Origin: Stomorhina lunata | Lineage: Eukaryota; Arthropoda; Insecta; Diptera; Rhiniidae | DNA length: 64,000 bases | Assembly (NCBI GenBank): GCA_933228675.1 | Contig: OW121741.1 | Span: 61,278,863-61,342,862 of the forward strand | Direction of reading: 5' to 3' | Shown: positions 24,457 through 35,496 of the stretch, piece by piece | Position numbering within the stretch: the first letter of the stretch is position 1 | Layout of the letters: the number at the start of each line of letters is the position of its first letter | Notes under the pieces: generated by a model | What the model was told of the DNA's origin: nothing | The model's input: the letters and a program-made list of their open reading frames with translations, nothing else | Databases searched by the model: none | Program-made: the position numbers and the translations under genes

Positions 24457-24645
24457 TCTGTGGCTTGGTGCTAAAAGGGCCAATGTCAAAAAAGTAGTTT
24501 TAAGAAAATTTAATATAAAGCTTTTATTTTCCATATCAATTGCTCAAAAACCCTATTGCAAGAGGGTAAAAAAGGTTATCTAATGCAATGATTAACTTAA
24601 AACAGCCAAAATTTGACATTGGCCCTTTCAGCACCAAGCCACAGA
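24457..24645. mobile_element. 189-bp MITE-like element
   Basis: Inverted ends TCTGTGGCTTGGTGCT[A/G]AAAGGGCCAATGTCAAA of about 34 bp with one mismatch enclose about 120 bp of AT-rich DNA. No target duplication is clear. Confidence 0.7.
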
Positions 24646-25001
24646 AATATAAGTAATAAATGACATATTATTGTTAATTGTTAGACAATACCAAAAACTT
24701 AAAAATAATATCAACAAAAGTAACAAATTATGATTTAATAGTTATAATTTAATTAAAAAATTAGCGTCTTACTAATGTCTATTTTTAAAAGAGCCTGAAA
24801 AATAATTAATTTTTTTTTTCAGTTTAATCAACTGACGCAGAAACATGAATTGAGGATTTTTTCTTAATAAATTCATTATATGTATAAAATAAATTGATAA
24901 AAATCTTCAATAAAATTGAAAAACAATTTTATAAGACATGCAATTTTATTGAAAACAATGAAAATATCAATATCAAAGTATTTATGTAAAATACATCAAA
25001 A

Positions 25002-25202
25002 CGAGGGTGGGTCAAAAAGTCAGCGAATTTTTTAATTTGACCCCTGTAAGTGGGAAATTTAAACTGGTCCTGCCAATGTAAAACTGACAGTTAACTCCTG
25101 TCCAACCATAAACAATCTGTGTCACCATTTTCTTCAGCAGCCATTGCTAAAACACTATTACGGAATTTCAAAACTTCGCGAACTTATTGGCCCACCCTCG
25201 TA
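25002..25202. mobile_element. ~200-bp MITE with mariner-like ends
   Basis: Inverted ends of the type CGAGGGTGGG[T/C]CAA[A/T]AAGT flank a non-coding core, and the right end is followed by TA. The terminus resembles mariner inverted repeats. It directly abuts the long-inverted-end element that starts the tandem array. Confidence 0.65.
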
Positions 25203-26089
25203 TACACCTTTGTAACAAATTACACTGCTCTACAAAATGAAACTTTTTGTGTTGTCCGGGATCACCACTATATTTTTTTTATCTGCTATAGTCCCCTGAC
25301 TATAAAAATGGTCGAAATTTAAAATTTTATGGATACGATTTTTTTTTTTTAAATTTTTTCTAAAATTTGTCATTTTTAAAAAAGGAGATCCATTGATATT
25401 ACCATATCTCCAAAACGGGCTGTCCGATTTTGTTGGGGGAAACTGCATATAATAGCAAATTAAATTGCCTTTAAATTGTCTGTATACAATTCTTTTAAAT
25501 GCTTATTGGTTTCAGAGTTATTTGCATCGAGATATAAAAAAATCGATTTTTTGTATTAAAAGTTTCCATTTTTTTTTTTTTTTTTTAATTCGTAAAAAAT
25601 CGAAAATGACAAAAACGTACGATTTTTTTTACGTGATTGCAAAACTGTGAATATTCCAAATAAGCCAAGCTTTATTTCATGAAGATCTATGCATAAACGG
25701 TAATTTTATTAATACTTAAGTGAATGAAGTGAAAATACGTAATTTTTGTACAAGTAAGCCGTATGAAGCCTATTGTTAAAAAAAGAAGTAGAGGCCACAA
25801 TTTTGAAGCCAATTTCATAAAATTTGGCACAGGTTATTTTTTGCTACAAGAGCAAAGCCTGTTTTAATAGTATAAAATCGTCCATACTTGTGGGCTACCT
25901 TCCATAGAACCTTCTTCCCGGAATATAGTTTTATGTTCCTCAAGTCAAAAAATTTCCTTCTATCTACATAGAAATAAACCTTATCTCACATATTAACCTG
26001 CTATCGGAAATTTTTTAAATGTAAATAGTGAAGTTTTATATTTTTGTTTATTTAGCTACGCTACCTTTATTAAAGAAATGGTGTAAAAT

Positions 26090-26850
26090 TTAGTAGCTTT
26101 CCAAAAGTCCACTGATATCATAGCAAAAACATATATTGTCTTTAGTTGTATAAAAACAAGCATATGGCTTATGTCGTTCACGATAGGTAGTTATTATAAC
26201 CTGTTTTTCAACTAAATCTCTTTCTTTTAGACGGGATGCAAGTAGCTCTGACTGTTGTTTTGAAAGCTCTAGGTCTCTTATAAGATCATTTAACAAGGAC
26301 TGTGTAAAAGGCTTTGGGCAAAATCCATGAGATACGCTGGAGATGTTTGAAGATGAAGAAACAGGGGATGGAGGAACTTCAGTATACGTAGAATGTTGAT
26401 TTTCGGGACATAGAACTTCATCTGAATCTAGCACGGGAAGTGTAAATCCACCAGCTGAAATCGTGGGATAAGACCAAAGCATATGTTTTCCAAATCCACT
26501 TTTTCTACTTAAACAAAAGTAACAGTCAGCATCATGATTAGATGTTTCTCTCCACATCATAGGTTTTTCAATTTGCATGTTTCCTCTGTGAAAAATAAAA
26601 ATTTTCCAATGAGTATCAAAAATATTTTGAAATAATATAAGTATTACTTACTGAGGGTGGGATTCCCATTTTTTTAACATATATTCACAGCTACGACAAA
26701 TTGATTAGGCGTCCAATATTGGCTTAAATTATCTACATCTATTTTGAAATAATCTTTAAATTAATTTTGTAGTGAAATAGTGAACTTTCGCCGGCCTTTT
26801 GCTAAAGTGTATACACCACATATATAACAAAATATATCCGGGTTATTTTT
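26090..26850 (-). pseudogene. Two-exon transposon-family gene, U1 copy
   Basis: Exon 1 (to 26652) encodes NPDIFCYICGVYTLAKGRRK, an in-frame TAA at 26761-26763, then NLSQYWTPN, a 1-base frame loss near 26700, and ICRSCEYMLKKWESHP. A 65-nt intron (26651-26587; GTAAGT donor, TTTTTCACAG acceptor) leads to exon 2, which encodes MWRETSNHDADCYFCLSRK, FTQSLLNDLIRDLELSKQQ, ASRLKERDL and DNICFCYDISGLLESY. I recognise the FCYICG, CxxC, WRExxNHxxDCYFC, LNDLxRDL order as a very large arthropod and cnidarian family found in hundreds of copies, probably transposon-borne; its biochemical function is unknown to me. Full members continue with a longer C-terminal half that is absent here. U1 has also lost the ATG through a 33-bp deletion. 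Confidence 0.7.
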
Positions 26851-27487
26851 TAAAAATTCGCCAACCAAATAAATAGTTTGTTGTAATGACAACTTGCATT
26901 TTTGCCAAAAGTACCTATTTTTTAAAAGAAAATACCTAGGTGAATAAGGACCAAAGAATAATTTACCTGTCAAAAGTTGAATTTTGAAACACCGAATGCA
27001 ATAGGCAAGTAAGGCTTATTGCAGTGACGAGTAAAAATTGGTTCAATGTGAGTAAAGCTATAAAAAATTAATGTAAAGTCATAAAAAACAGCAAAAAACC
27101 ATTCTTGTTTTATCTACCTGCTGAACAGAAGTGTACTTCATTTATCAAAATATTTTCGCGGAACACACTCAAATTAATTCCAGGTATAACAGTTTCTATG
27201 ACCGAGTGATAAAATTAAATTTTTTAATTTTTATGATTTAAAAAGACAAAGTTGCGCAAAATGTCATACCTTAATGAATTTAGTCAAAAACAATAATAGG
27301 CTTAATATGCCAAATTTTTGCTAAATTGGGTATTTTCACTTTATTGTCAATAAAACCAACATTTATTGATGTATTTTCACGAAACAAGGCTTCACTTATT
27401 TATAAGATTCACAGCTTTAACACCGTAAAATAAAAATGGCAAGTTTTTGAAACTTTCGAAAAAACTTTTTTTTATATTTTTATGTCA

Positions 27488-27683
27488 GCTAGGACCTTTT
27501 TTTTTATCTATTGTCACTGAACAATTTCCTATTAATTCGAATAAATAACAAATAGAGTTGCACTGGCAATCTCTATATAATTTCCGTTAGATTAAGATTT
27601 GATTACTTATTGTTATTTTCTTAACAGAAAGATTCAATAACAAAATACAGGCTTAAAAAAAAAAAAAAAATATTTTTATGTCA
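27488..27683. repeat. 196-bp block present only in U1 and U5
   Basis: It lies between two copies of TATTTTTATGTCA, so it was gained with, or lost by recombination between, that direct repeat. U2-U4 have a different A/T segment (ATTTTTGAAAAATAAAGATT) instead. The same block is at about 59284-59478 in U5. Confidence 0.75.
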
Positions 27684-28459
27684 ATAACTCCACAACCGTT
27701 GATGATATGAAAAAATTGTCTTAACAAGACTTAAAAGGTGAATCCGCTCGTGTTCCTCTCAACGATTTTAGATAAGCCGTTTCCAAGTTACGATAAAATA
27801 AATGGAACGACCTCTGTGAAAATCCGTAATTTTAGAAACAATTTTTTTAAAAAAAATCGTATCCATAAAATTTTAAATTTTGGGTGTTTTTGTACTTAGG
27901 GGGCCATAATACATCGAAATTAAACAGTTAGACTTCAAACCAATTTTTGCTGTTGACCAGTGTTATGAATTCATTTGTGCACCTGCTGGAACAGAAAACC
28001 CACTTATACGCCTAATATTATTTAATCCAACTCAACGGGATCCCATGAAAACATCTTGACTTTGAAGTAATAAATTTGTAAATTTATTCAAAAAAATTTA
28101 TTATTGGCAAATAGGCAAAATTTTGAGTAGGACGAACTAAAAGGTATCTACTTTTTAATCTAAAAAAGAAAAAGTTAAAATTTTACACGTATTCCAAAAT
28201 TAAGCGAATTTTATATATAGGTTCAAATAGACAAACAATCTTATTAAGAATATATAAATAAATATTCAAACTTTGAGGAATTATTACAGCCTTAGTAGAC
28301 ATTGCAGTACCGTAAACATTTGGGATTACATGTTCTGAAATGTCAGCTCTTATCTGACATTAAAATTTATTACAAAAAATTAAAAAAATCTATGGGGGTT
28401 TTGGCCGTAATTTCCTACTGTGAAATGCTTGATATCTATATTATTTTTTTTTTGTTTAT

Positions 28460-29190
28460 ACTTAATGTAATACCTAGCAAAATCTGGTTATATTACTATT
28501 ATATGCAAAGAGTCTTTCAAATTAAGAGTCGGAAAACGAAAAGCTTTCCGGTGGCGTCATCATATAGAATAGTTATGGACCCAAAGGTTAGGTTGGGGCA
28601 GGTGGCTGAAGTCTAGGGCACTTGGGTTCTAAAGTAGTCCCTTCGTGAAAGATAATGATTACTAGACTACAAGTATATAATATTTGGGATGTATTGTTCT
28701 TTCGATCTGTCCGATGGATGTTTGGAAAGTTTTGCTCTAGTTCCTTGTGCAATTATAATGTGATTTAATTTATCAGCATTAAAGTGATTCCCGGAAGGGG
28801 TTGTAAGGGAGATTTCACTAAATGTGAACCGAGCTCGCCCATTTTGAATACCGAACTTTTCAAGAGATCAGAAATACTTTTGTCAAATTTTGTCCCTCTA
28901 GAAAGTTTATTTTAGGCGCTATCGCCATGAATAACGATATTGTACTACGTCTTTATACTAAATGTCATCATCGTATCTATTATAATTTGTCATTCATTAG
29001 TTACTAAAAGATTCCCTTAGGCGAAGTTATACGGGAGCAATTGTCAAACGTGAACAGATTCTCCCAATTGCAATTAAAAAACTTAAATTTTCGTTGATAT
29101 GTTAGATACATACATATGTAGGTTTTGAACGGATTAGTTAGTTAGTTAGTTAGCTGCATTTTTGTACTTCCTAGGAAGATTACCTCTAAT
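28460..29190 (-). repeat. Dispersed fly repeat piece carried in each unit
   Basis: Collinear with 11800-12990 of inverted copy 2 (TGCAAAGAGTCTTT, GGTGGCGTCATCAT, TTCGATCTGTCCGATGGATG, GGCGAAGTTATACGGGAGCA) with internal deletions. The same piece recurs at about 33375-34105, 38360-39090, 43380-44100 and 60235-60955. It shows the array unit captured part of a neighbouring repeat before amplification. Confidence 0.8.
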
Positions 29191-30211
29191 TAGATATGGG
29201 CAAAATTCAAACAGTTTTTATTCCTTTGAAACCGAATTTCACCTCGAATAATTTTTGTACCCTTAGGAGTACCCTTAGGGACACAATGTCTTAGTAGCTC
29301 AAATTTGTGCTTTTAAGCGTAATTGGCATGCAAATTAAAAAAAAAACGTTAAAAAATCGATTAAAGCATTCAAGTTTTTCTTCATATTTCGTCTTCTTCT
29401 GCATTCGTTTTAACATTTGGACAAAAGTTGTTGTTCTACGAAATAGACACCACACTTAGGGGATAAATCCACTTCAGTCTAAATTTTAATTTTGTCACTT
29501 CTAATGTCAAAATTTGAAGCTCGTTTTCGCCACTTTTTATTTTTTTCACATATTTTTTGGCCGCCTCAAAGAATTCCAAAAAAATAGATAACGATTTGTA
29601 GATCTTTAAATTTCACGTTATATATCTCGATAATGTGCTCTATATAGGTATAACATACGACAGGTGTAAATGAGGAGTTTTTGAGCGTAAATTTTTCAAA
29701 ATACCGGTTTTTTGTGGAGCACACTTGCAAATATGAATGAAAATTTCCAAATAACCACGTAAACCTAGTTTTTTTTGCATTTATCACCTAAAAGCGATAT
29801 CATTTATAACCGATTTGCATCAAAAGTTTGTCAAAAATCCCTTTATTAACTGAGAACGCGAAGGTTATATCTAAAAACATTTCAATGAAGCACATCGCGA
29901 ATTTGATCAGGAGTGGTCTTAAAACTATTCTTTAATAAGGCTTTACCTAAGATTTGAAGCGCACCAAAATATTATAAGAATTAACGATTTTATGGACCAA
30001 ATAAGAACCTTATATCTTAAAAAGATATGCACCTGAAAAATTATATTTAAATAAAAAAATCTTTTAAATTAAATTTGTTCATAAGTCATAAATTAATAAA
30101 AATAAAATAGTTTTTAATTTTTTTGAGAAATTTTTGTTTTAACCGTCATAACTTCTGCGCGCATCGCGTAAAATCATTAACGCGAACGGATTTTACATTC
30201 ACTAAGCTCGC

Positions 30212-30226
30212 TTAGGTTAGGTTAGG
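30212..30226. repeat. Short TTAGG tract of variable copy number
   Basis: Three TTAGG units here, two in U2-U4 (e.g. 35112-35121, 40117-40126), three at 61979 and 62711, and five at 63431-63455. It is a microsatellite inside each unit. It has the insect telomere motif, but flies generally lack that telomere type. Confidence 0.85.
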
Positions 30227-30236
30227 TTGAAAAGGT

Positions 30237-30279
30237 GATGCCAGGAGAGTGGCATCTACACTCGGAGACCTTCGGGTCT
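30237..30279 (+). other. Adjacent hairpins with UUCG tetraloop, candidate RNA structure
   Basis: GATGCCA, GGAGAG, TGGCATC (7-bp perfect stem) is followed after 9 nt by AGACC, TTCG, GGTCT (5-bp stem with the stable UUCG loop). It is identical in all seven copies (30237, 35132, 40138, 45142, about 62004, 62736, 63478). This may be the 3' structure of a SINE or LINE. Short minus-strand open frames across it (about 61 codons) are not convincing genes. Confidence 0.5.
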
Positions 30280-30600
30280 ATTGCGATCCTTTCTGAAAGT
30301 AAATAAATGATAGCAGAAAGAGAAATAGAGGAAAGAGTGAAGGGAGTAGTTCTAGAAAGTGTTAAAGATAGAGAAGGAAAATCGCATAGAAGAGAAGTGT
30401 TGACCAAAAAACGCTACCCTAGGGGGAAGAGCCTCGTCTAACTAAGCCATCTGAGTCCCAAAATAAAACCAACTACATCAGTCAGTTTGCACTGCTGTAT
30501 GATGCCGTCTGGACCGGCCGATTTATACGGCAAGAATGAACTCACGGGACAGGATGTAAATTCCTGTTACCTGGAAAATGAGTGTCAATATATAAAAGAT

Positions 30601-33600
30601 ATATAAAAAAATCGATTTTTTGTATTAAAAGTTTCCATTTTTTTTTCTTTTTTTTAATTCGTAAAAAAAAAAAAAATGACAAAAACGTACGATTTTTTTT
30701 ACGTGATTGCAAAACTGTGAATATTCCAAATAAGCCAAGCTTTATTTCATGAAGATCTATGCATAAACGGTAATTTTATTAATACTTAAGTGAATGAAGT
30801 GAAAATACGTAATTTTTGTACAAGTAAGCCGTATGAAGCTTATGAAGAAGTAGAGGCCACAATTTTGTGCCAATTTCATAAAATTTGGCACATGTTATTT
30901 TTTGCTACAAGAGCAAAGCCTGTTTTAATAGTATAAAATCGTCCATACTTGTTGGCTACCTTCCATAGAACCTTCTTCCCGGAATATAGTTTTATGTTCC
31001 TCAAATCAAAAAATTTCCTTCTATCTACATAGAAATAAACCTTATCTCACATATTAACCTGCTATCGGAAATTTTTTAAATGTAAATAGTGAAGTTTTAT
31101 ATTTTTGTTTATTTAGCTACGCTACCTTAATTAAAGAAATGGTGTAAAATTTAGTAGCTTTCCAAAAGTCCACTGATATCATAGCAAAAACATATATTGT
31201 CTTTAGTTGTATAAAAACAAGCATATGGCTTATGTCGTTCACGATAGGTAGTTATTATAACCTGTTTTTCAACTAAATCTCTTTCTTTTAGACGGGATGC
31301 AAGTAGCTCTGACTGTTGTTTTGAAAGCTCTAGGTCTCTTATAAGATCATTTAACAAGGACTGTGTAAAAGGCTTTGGGCAAAATCCATGAGAATGTTGA
31401 TTTTCGGGACATAGAACTTCATCTGAATCTAGCACGGGAAGTGTAAATCCACCAGCTGAAATCGTGGGATAAGACCAAAGCATATGTTTTCCAAATCCAC
31501 TTTTTCTACTTAAACAAAAGTAACAGTCAGCATCATGATTAGATGTTTCTCTCCACATCATAGGTTTTTCAATTTGCATGTTTCCTCTGTGAAAAATAAA
31601 AATTTTCCAATGAGTATCAAAAATATTTTGAAATAATATAAGTATTACTTACTGAGGGTGGGATTCCCATTTTTTTAACATATATTCACAGCTACGACAA
31701 ATTGATTAGGCGTCCAATATTGGCATAAATTATCTACATCTATTTTGAAATAATCTTTAAATTAATTTTGTAGTGAAATAGTGAACTTTCGCCGGCCTTT
31801 TGCTATAGTGTATACACCACATATATAACAAAATATATCCGGGTTATTTTTGCAGACAAATTTTCTACGTGTATTATTCATTTTTTAAAAATTCGCCAAC
31901 CAAATAAATAGTTTGTTGTAATGACAACTTGACTTTTCGCGATCAGAAACGCTAGTGTTGCATTTTTACCAAAAGTACCTATTTTTTAAAAGAAAATACC
32001 TAGGTGAATATGGACCAAAGAATAATTTACCTGTCAAAAGTTGAATTTTGAAACACCGAATGCAATAGGCAAGTAAGGCTTATTGCAGTGACGAGTAAAA
32101 ATTGGTTCAATGTGAGTAAAGCTATAAAAAATTAATGTAAAGTCATAAAAAACAGCAAAAAACCATTCTTGTTTTATCTACCTGCTGAACAGAAGTGTAC
32201 TTCATTTATCAAAATATTTTCGCGGAACACACTCAAATTAATTCCAGGTATAACAGTTTCTATGACCGAGTGAAAAAATTAAATTTTTTAATTTTTATGA
32301 TTTAAAAAGACAAAGTTGCGCAAAATGTCATACCTTAATGAATTTAGTCAAAAACAATAATAGGCTTAATATGCCAAATTTTTGCTAAATTGGGTATTTT
32401 CACTTTATTGTCAATAAAACCAACATTTATTGATGTATTTTCACGAAACAAGGCTTCACTTATTTATAAGATTCACAGCTTTAACACCGTGAAATAAAAA
32501 TGGCAAGTTTTTGAAACTTTCGATTTTTTATGAATTTTTGAAAAATAAAGATTTTTCGATTTTGCAAAAAAAAAACTTTTTTTTATATTTTTATGTCAAT
32601 AACTCCACAACCGTTGATGATATGAAAAAATTGTCTTAACAAGACTTAAAAGGTGAATCCGCTCGTGTTCCTCTCAACGATTTTGGATAAGCCGTTTCCA
32701 AGTTACGATAAAATAAATGGAACGACCTCTGTGAAAATCCGTAATTTTAGAAAAAAATTTTTTAAAAAAATCGTATCCATAAAATTTTAAATTTTGGTTG
32801 TTTTTGTACTTAGGGGGCCATAATACATCGAAATTAAATAGTTAGACTTCAAACCAATTTTTGCTGTTGACCAGTGTTATGAATTCATTTGTGCACCTGC
32901 TGGAACAGAAAACCCACTTATACGCCTAATATTATTTAATCCAACTCAACGGGATCCCATGAAAACATCTTGACTTTGAAGTAATAAATTTGTAAATTTA
33001 TTCAAAAAAATTTATTATTGGCAAATAGGCAAAATTTTGAGTAGGACGAACTAAAAGGTATCTACTTTTTAATCTAAAAAAGAAAAAGTTAAAATTTTAC
33101 ACGTATTCCAAAATTAAGCGAATTTTATATATAGGTTCAAATAGACAAACAATCTTATTAAGAATATATAAATAAATATTCAAACTTTGAGGAATTATTA
33201 CAGCCTTAGTAGACATTGCAGTACCGTAAACATTTGGGATTACATGTTCTGAAATGTCAGCTCTTATCTGACATTAAAATTTATTACAAAAAATTAAAAA
33301 AATCTATGGGGGTTTTGGCCGTAATTTCCTACTGTGAAATGCTTGATATCTATATTATTTTTTTTTTTTGTTTATACTTAATGTAATACCTAGCAAAATC
33401 TGGTTATATTACTATTATATGCAAAGAGTCTTTCAAATTAAGAGTCGGAAAACGAAAAGCTTTCCGGTGGCGTCATCATATAGAATAGTTATGGACCCAA
33501 AGGTTAGGTTGGGGCAGGTGGCTGAAGTCTAGGGCACTTGGGTTCTAAAGTAGTACCTTCGTGAAAGATAATGATTACTAGACTACAAGTATATAATATT

Positions 33601-35496
33601 TGGGATGTATTGTTCTTTCGATCTGTCCGATGGATGTTTGGAAAGTTTTGCTCTAGTTCCTTGTGCAATTATAATGTGATTTAATTTATCAGCATTAAAG
33701 TGATTCCCGGAAGGGGTTGTAAGGGAGATTTCACTAAATGTGAACCGAGCTCGCCCATTTTGAATACCGAACTTTTCAAGAGATCAGAAATACTTTTGTC
33801 AAATTTTGTCCCTCTAGAAAGTTTATTTTAGGCGCTATCGCCATGAATAACGATATTGTACTACGTCTTTATACTAAATGTCATCATCGTATCTATTATA
33901 ATTTGTCATTCATTAGTTACTAAAAGATTCCCTTAGGCGAAGTTATACGGGAGCAATTGTCAAACGTGAACAGATTCTCCCAATTGCAATTAAAAAACTT
34001 AAATTTTCGTTGATATGTTAGATACATACATATGTAGGTTTTGAACGGATTAGTTAATTAGTTAGTTAGCTGCATTTTTGTACTTCCTAGGAAGATTACC
34101 TCTAATTAGATATGGGCAAAATTCAAACAGTTTTTATTCCTTTGAAACCGAATTTCACCTCGAATAATTTTTGTACCCTTAGGGACACAATGTCTTAGTA
34201 GCTCAAATTTGTGCTTTTAAGCGTAATTGGCATGCAAATTAAAAAAAAAACGTTAAAAAATCGATTAAAGCATTCAAGTTTTTCTTCATATTTCGTCTTC
34301 TTCTGCATTCGTTTTAACATTTGGACAAAAGTTGTTGTTCTACGAAATAGACACCACACTTAGGGGATAAATCCACTTCAGTCTAAATTTTAATTTTGTC
34401 ACTTCTAATGTCAAAATTTGAAGCTCGTTTTCGCCACTTTTTATTTTTTTCACATATTTTTTGGCCGCCTCAAAGAATTCCAAAAAAATAGATAACGATT
34501 TGTAGATCTTTAAATTTCACGTTATATATCTCGATAATGTGCTCTATATAGGTATAACATACGACAGGTGTAAATGAGGAGTTTTTGAGCGTAAATTTTT
34601 CAAAATACCGGTGTTTTGTGGAGCACACTCGCAAATATGAATGAAAATTTCCAAACAACCACGTAAACCTAGTTTTTTTTTGGATTTATCACCTAAAATA
34701 TCATTTATAACCGATTTGCATCAAAAGTTTGTCAAAAATCCCTTTATTAACTGAGAACGCGAAGGTTATATCTAAAAACATTTCAATGAAGCACATCGCG
34801 AATTTGATCAGGAGTGGTCTTAAAACTATTCTTTAATAAGGCTTTACCTAAGATTTGAAGCGCACCAAAATATTATAAGAATTAACGATTTTATGGACCA
34901 AATAAGAACCTTATATCTTAAAAAGATATGCACCTAAAAAATTATATTTAAATAAAAAAATCTTCTAAATTAAATTTGTTCATAAGTCATAAATTAATAA
35001 AAATAAAATAGTTTTTATTTTTTTTAAGAAATTTTTGTTTTAACCGTCATAACTTCTGCGCGCATCGCGTAAAATCATTAACGCGAACGGATTTTACATT
35101 CACTAAGCTCGCTTAGGTTAGGTTGAAAAGGTGATGCCAGGAGAGTGGCATCTACACTCGGAGACCTTCGGGTCTATTGCGATCCTTTCTGAAAGTAAAT
35201 AAATGATAGCAGAAAGAGAAATAGAGGAAAGAGTGAAGGGAGTAGTTCTAGAAAGTGTTAAAGATAGAGAAGGAAAATCGCATAGAAGAGAAGTGTTGAC
35301 CAAAAAACGCTACCCTAGGGGGAAGAGCCTCGTCTAACTAAGCCATCTGAGTCCCAAAATAAAACCAACTACATCAGTCAGTTTGCACTGCTGTATGATG
35401 CCGTCTGGACCGGCCGATTTATACGGCAAGAATGAATTCACGGGACAGGATGTAAATTCCTGTTACCTGGAAAATGAGTGTCAATATATAAAAGAT
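30601..35496. repeat. Tandem array unit U2 (4896 bp)
   Basis: Same order as U1. It lacks the 196-bp block and carries 60 bp less in exon 2. It contains a short insertion upstream of the gene (GACTTTTCGCGATCAGAAAC at about 31930). Confidence 0.9.
31151..31881 (-). pseudogene. Two-exon transposon-family gene, U2 copy
   Basis: An ATG at 31881 opens MNNTRRKFVCKNNPDIFCYI and stops after 39 codons at the shared TAA (31762-31764). The shared frame loss and the 65-nt intron (31588-31652) are as in U1. Exon 2 is 142 codons because of an in-frame 60-bp deletion that removes the serine/proline-rich linker after ENQHS, leaving HGFCPKPF joined directly. DCYFC and the LLNDLIRDL helix are intact. Confidence 0.7.

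Larger units (their letters stand above)
23136..25001. other. AT-rich region with foldbacks, no gene
   Basis: No open frame matches a known family. It holds a 36-bp hairpin palindrome (23948-23983), a stem at about 24219-24250, and a 189-bp MITE-like element (24457-24645). The rest is A/T-rich. Confidence 0.45.
25210..27980. mobile_element. DNA element with long diverged inverted ends (array founder)
   Basis: The left end (about 25210-25755) and right end (about 27345-27980) are diverged reverse complements over roughly 500 bp. Paired landmarks include AAATTTAAAATTTTATGGATACGAT, the CCCCTGACTATA/CCCCCTAAGTAC block, the AACGGGCT/AACGGCTT block and AATTCGTAAAAAATCGAAA. Between them, on the minus strand, lies a two-exon gene of a repeated arthropod family. 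The outer left end is present only here. Later array units start inside it, at the equivalent of 25532, so this is the array's edge and shows the original element. Class is not identified. Confidence 0.65.
25532..30600. repeat. Tandem array unit U1 (5069 bp)
   Basis: Unit joints are marked by ATATAAAAAAATCGATTTTTTG at 25532, 30601, 35497, 40503, 45507 and 63842. In U2 onward this is preceded by AATGAGTGTCAATATATAAAAG, the end of the previous unit. In U1 it is preceded by unrelated element sequence, so U1 is the array's left edge. Order in each unit: minus-strand gene, right inverted end, dispersed-repeat piece (28460-29190), AT-rich segment, TTAGG tract and double hairpin (30212-30280). U1 has a 196-bp extra block (27488-27683) and lacks 33 bp at the gene start. 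Confidence 0.9.

Noticed and set aside
27910..28059. 49-codon plus-strand frame with CYEFICAPAGTENPL in each unit
   Set aside because: It looks protein-like, but it overlaps the right inverted end of the DNA element, whose left counterpart does not encode it. Probably chance.
28302..28616. 104-codon plus-strand frame (MQYRKHLG...) in U1 and U3
   Set aside because: It runs across the joint into the dispersed non-coding repeat and is broken in U2, U4 and U5 by T-run length changes.
29566..29787. About 73-codon minus-strand frame (MINAKKTRF...) in each unit
   Set aside because: Start and length change between units with single-base A/T indels, and there is no conservation beyond the DNA repeat.
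30212..30226. Telomere-associated sequence because of TTAGG
   Set aside because: Only 2-5 units, internal to a transposon array, and flies generally lack TTAGG telomeres.
30222..30407. 61-codon minus-strand frame (MVNTSLLCDF...) found seven times
   Set aside because: It recurs only because the DNA is tandemly repeated. It overlies the hairpin block and has no family resemblance.
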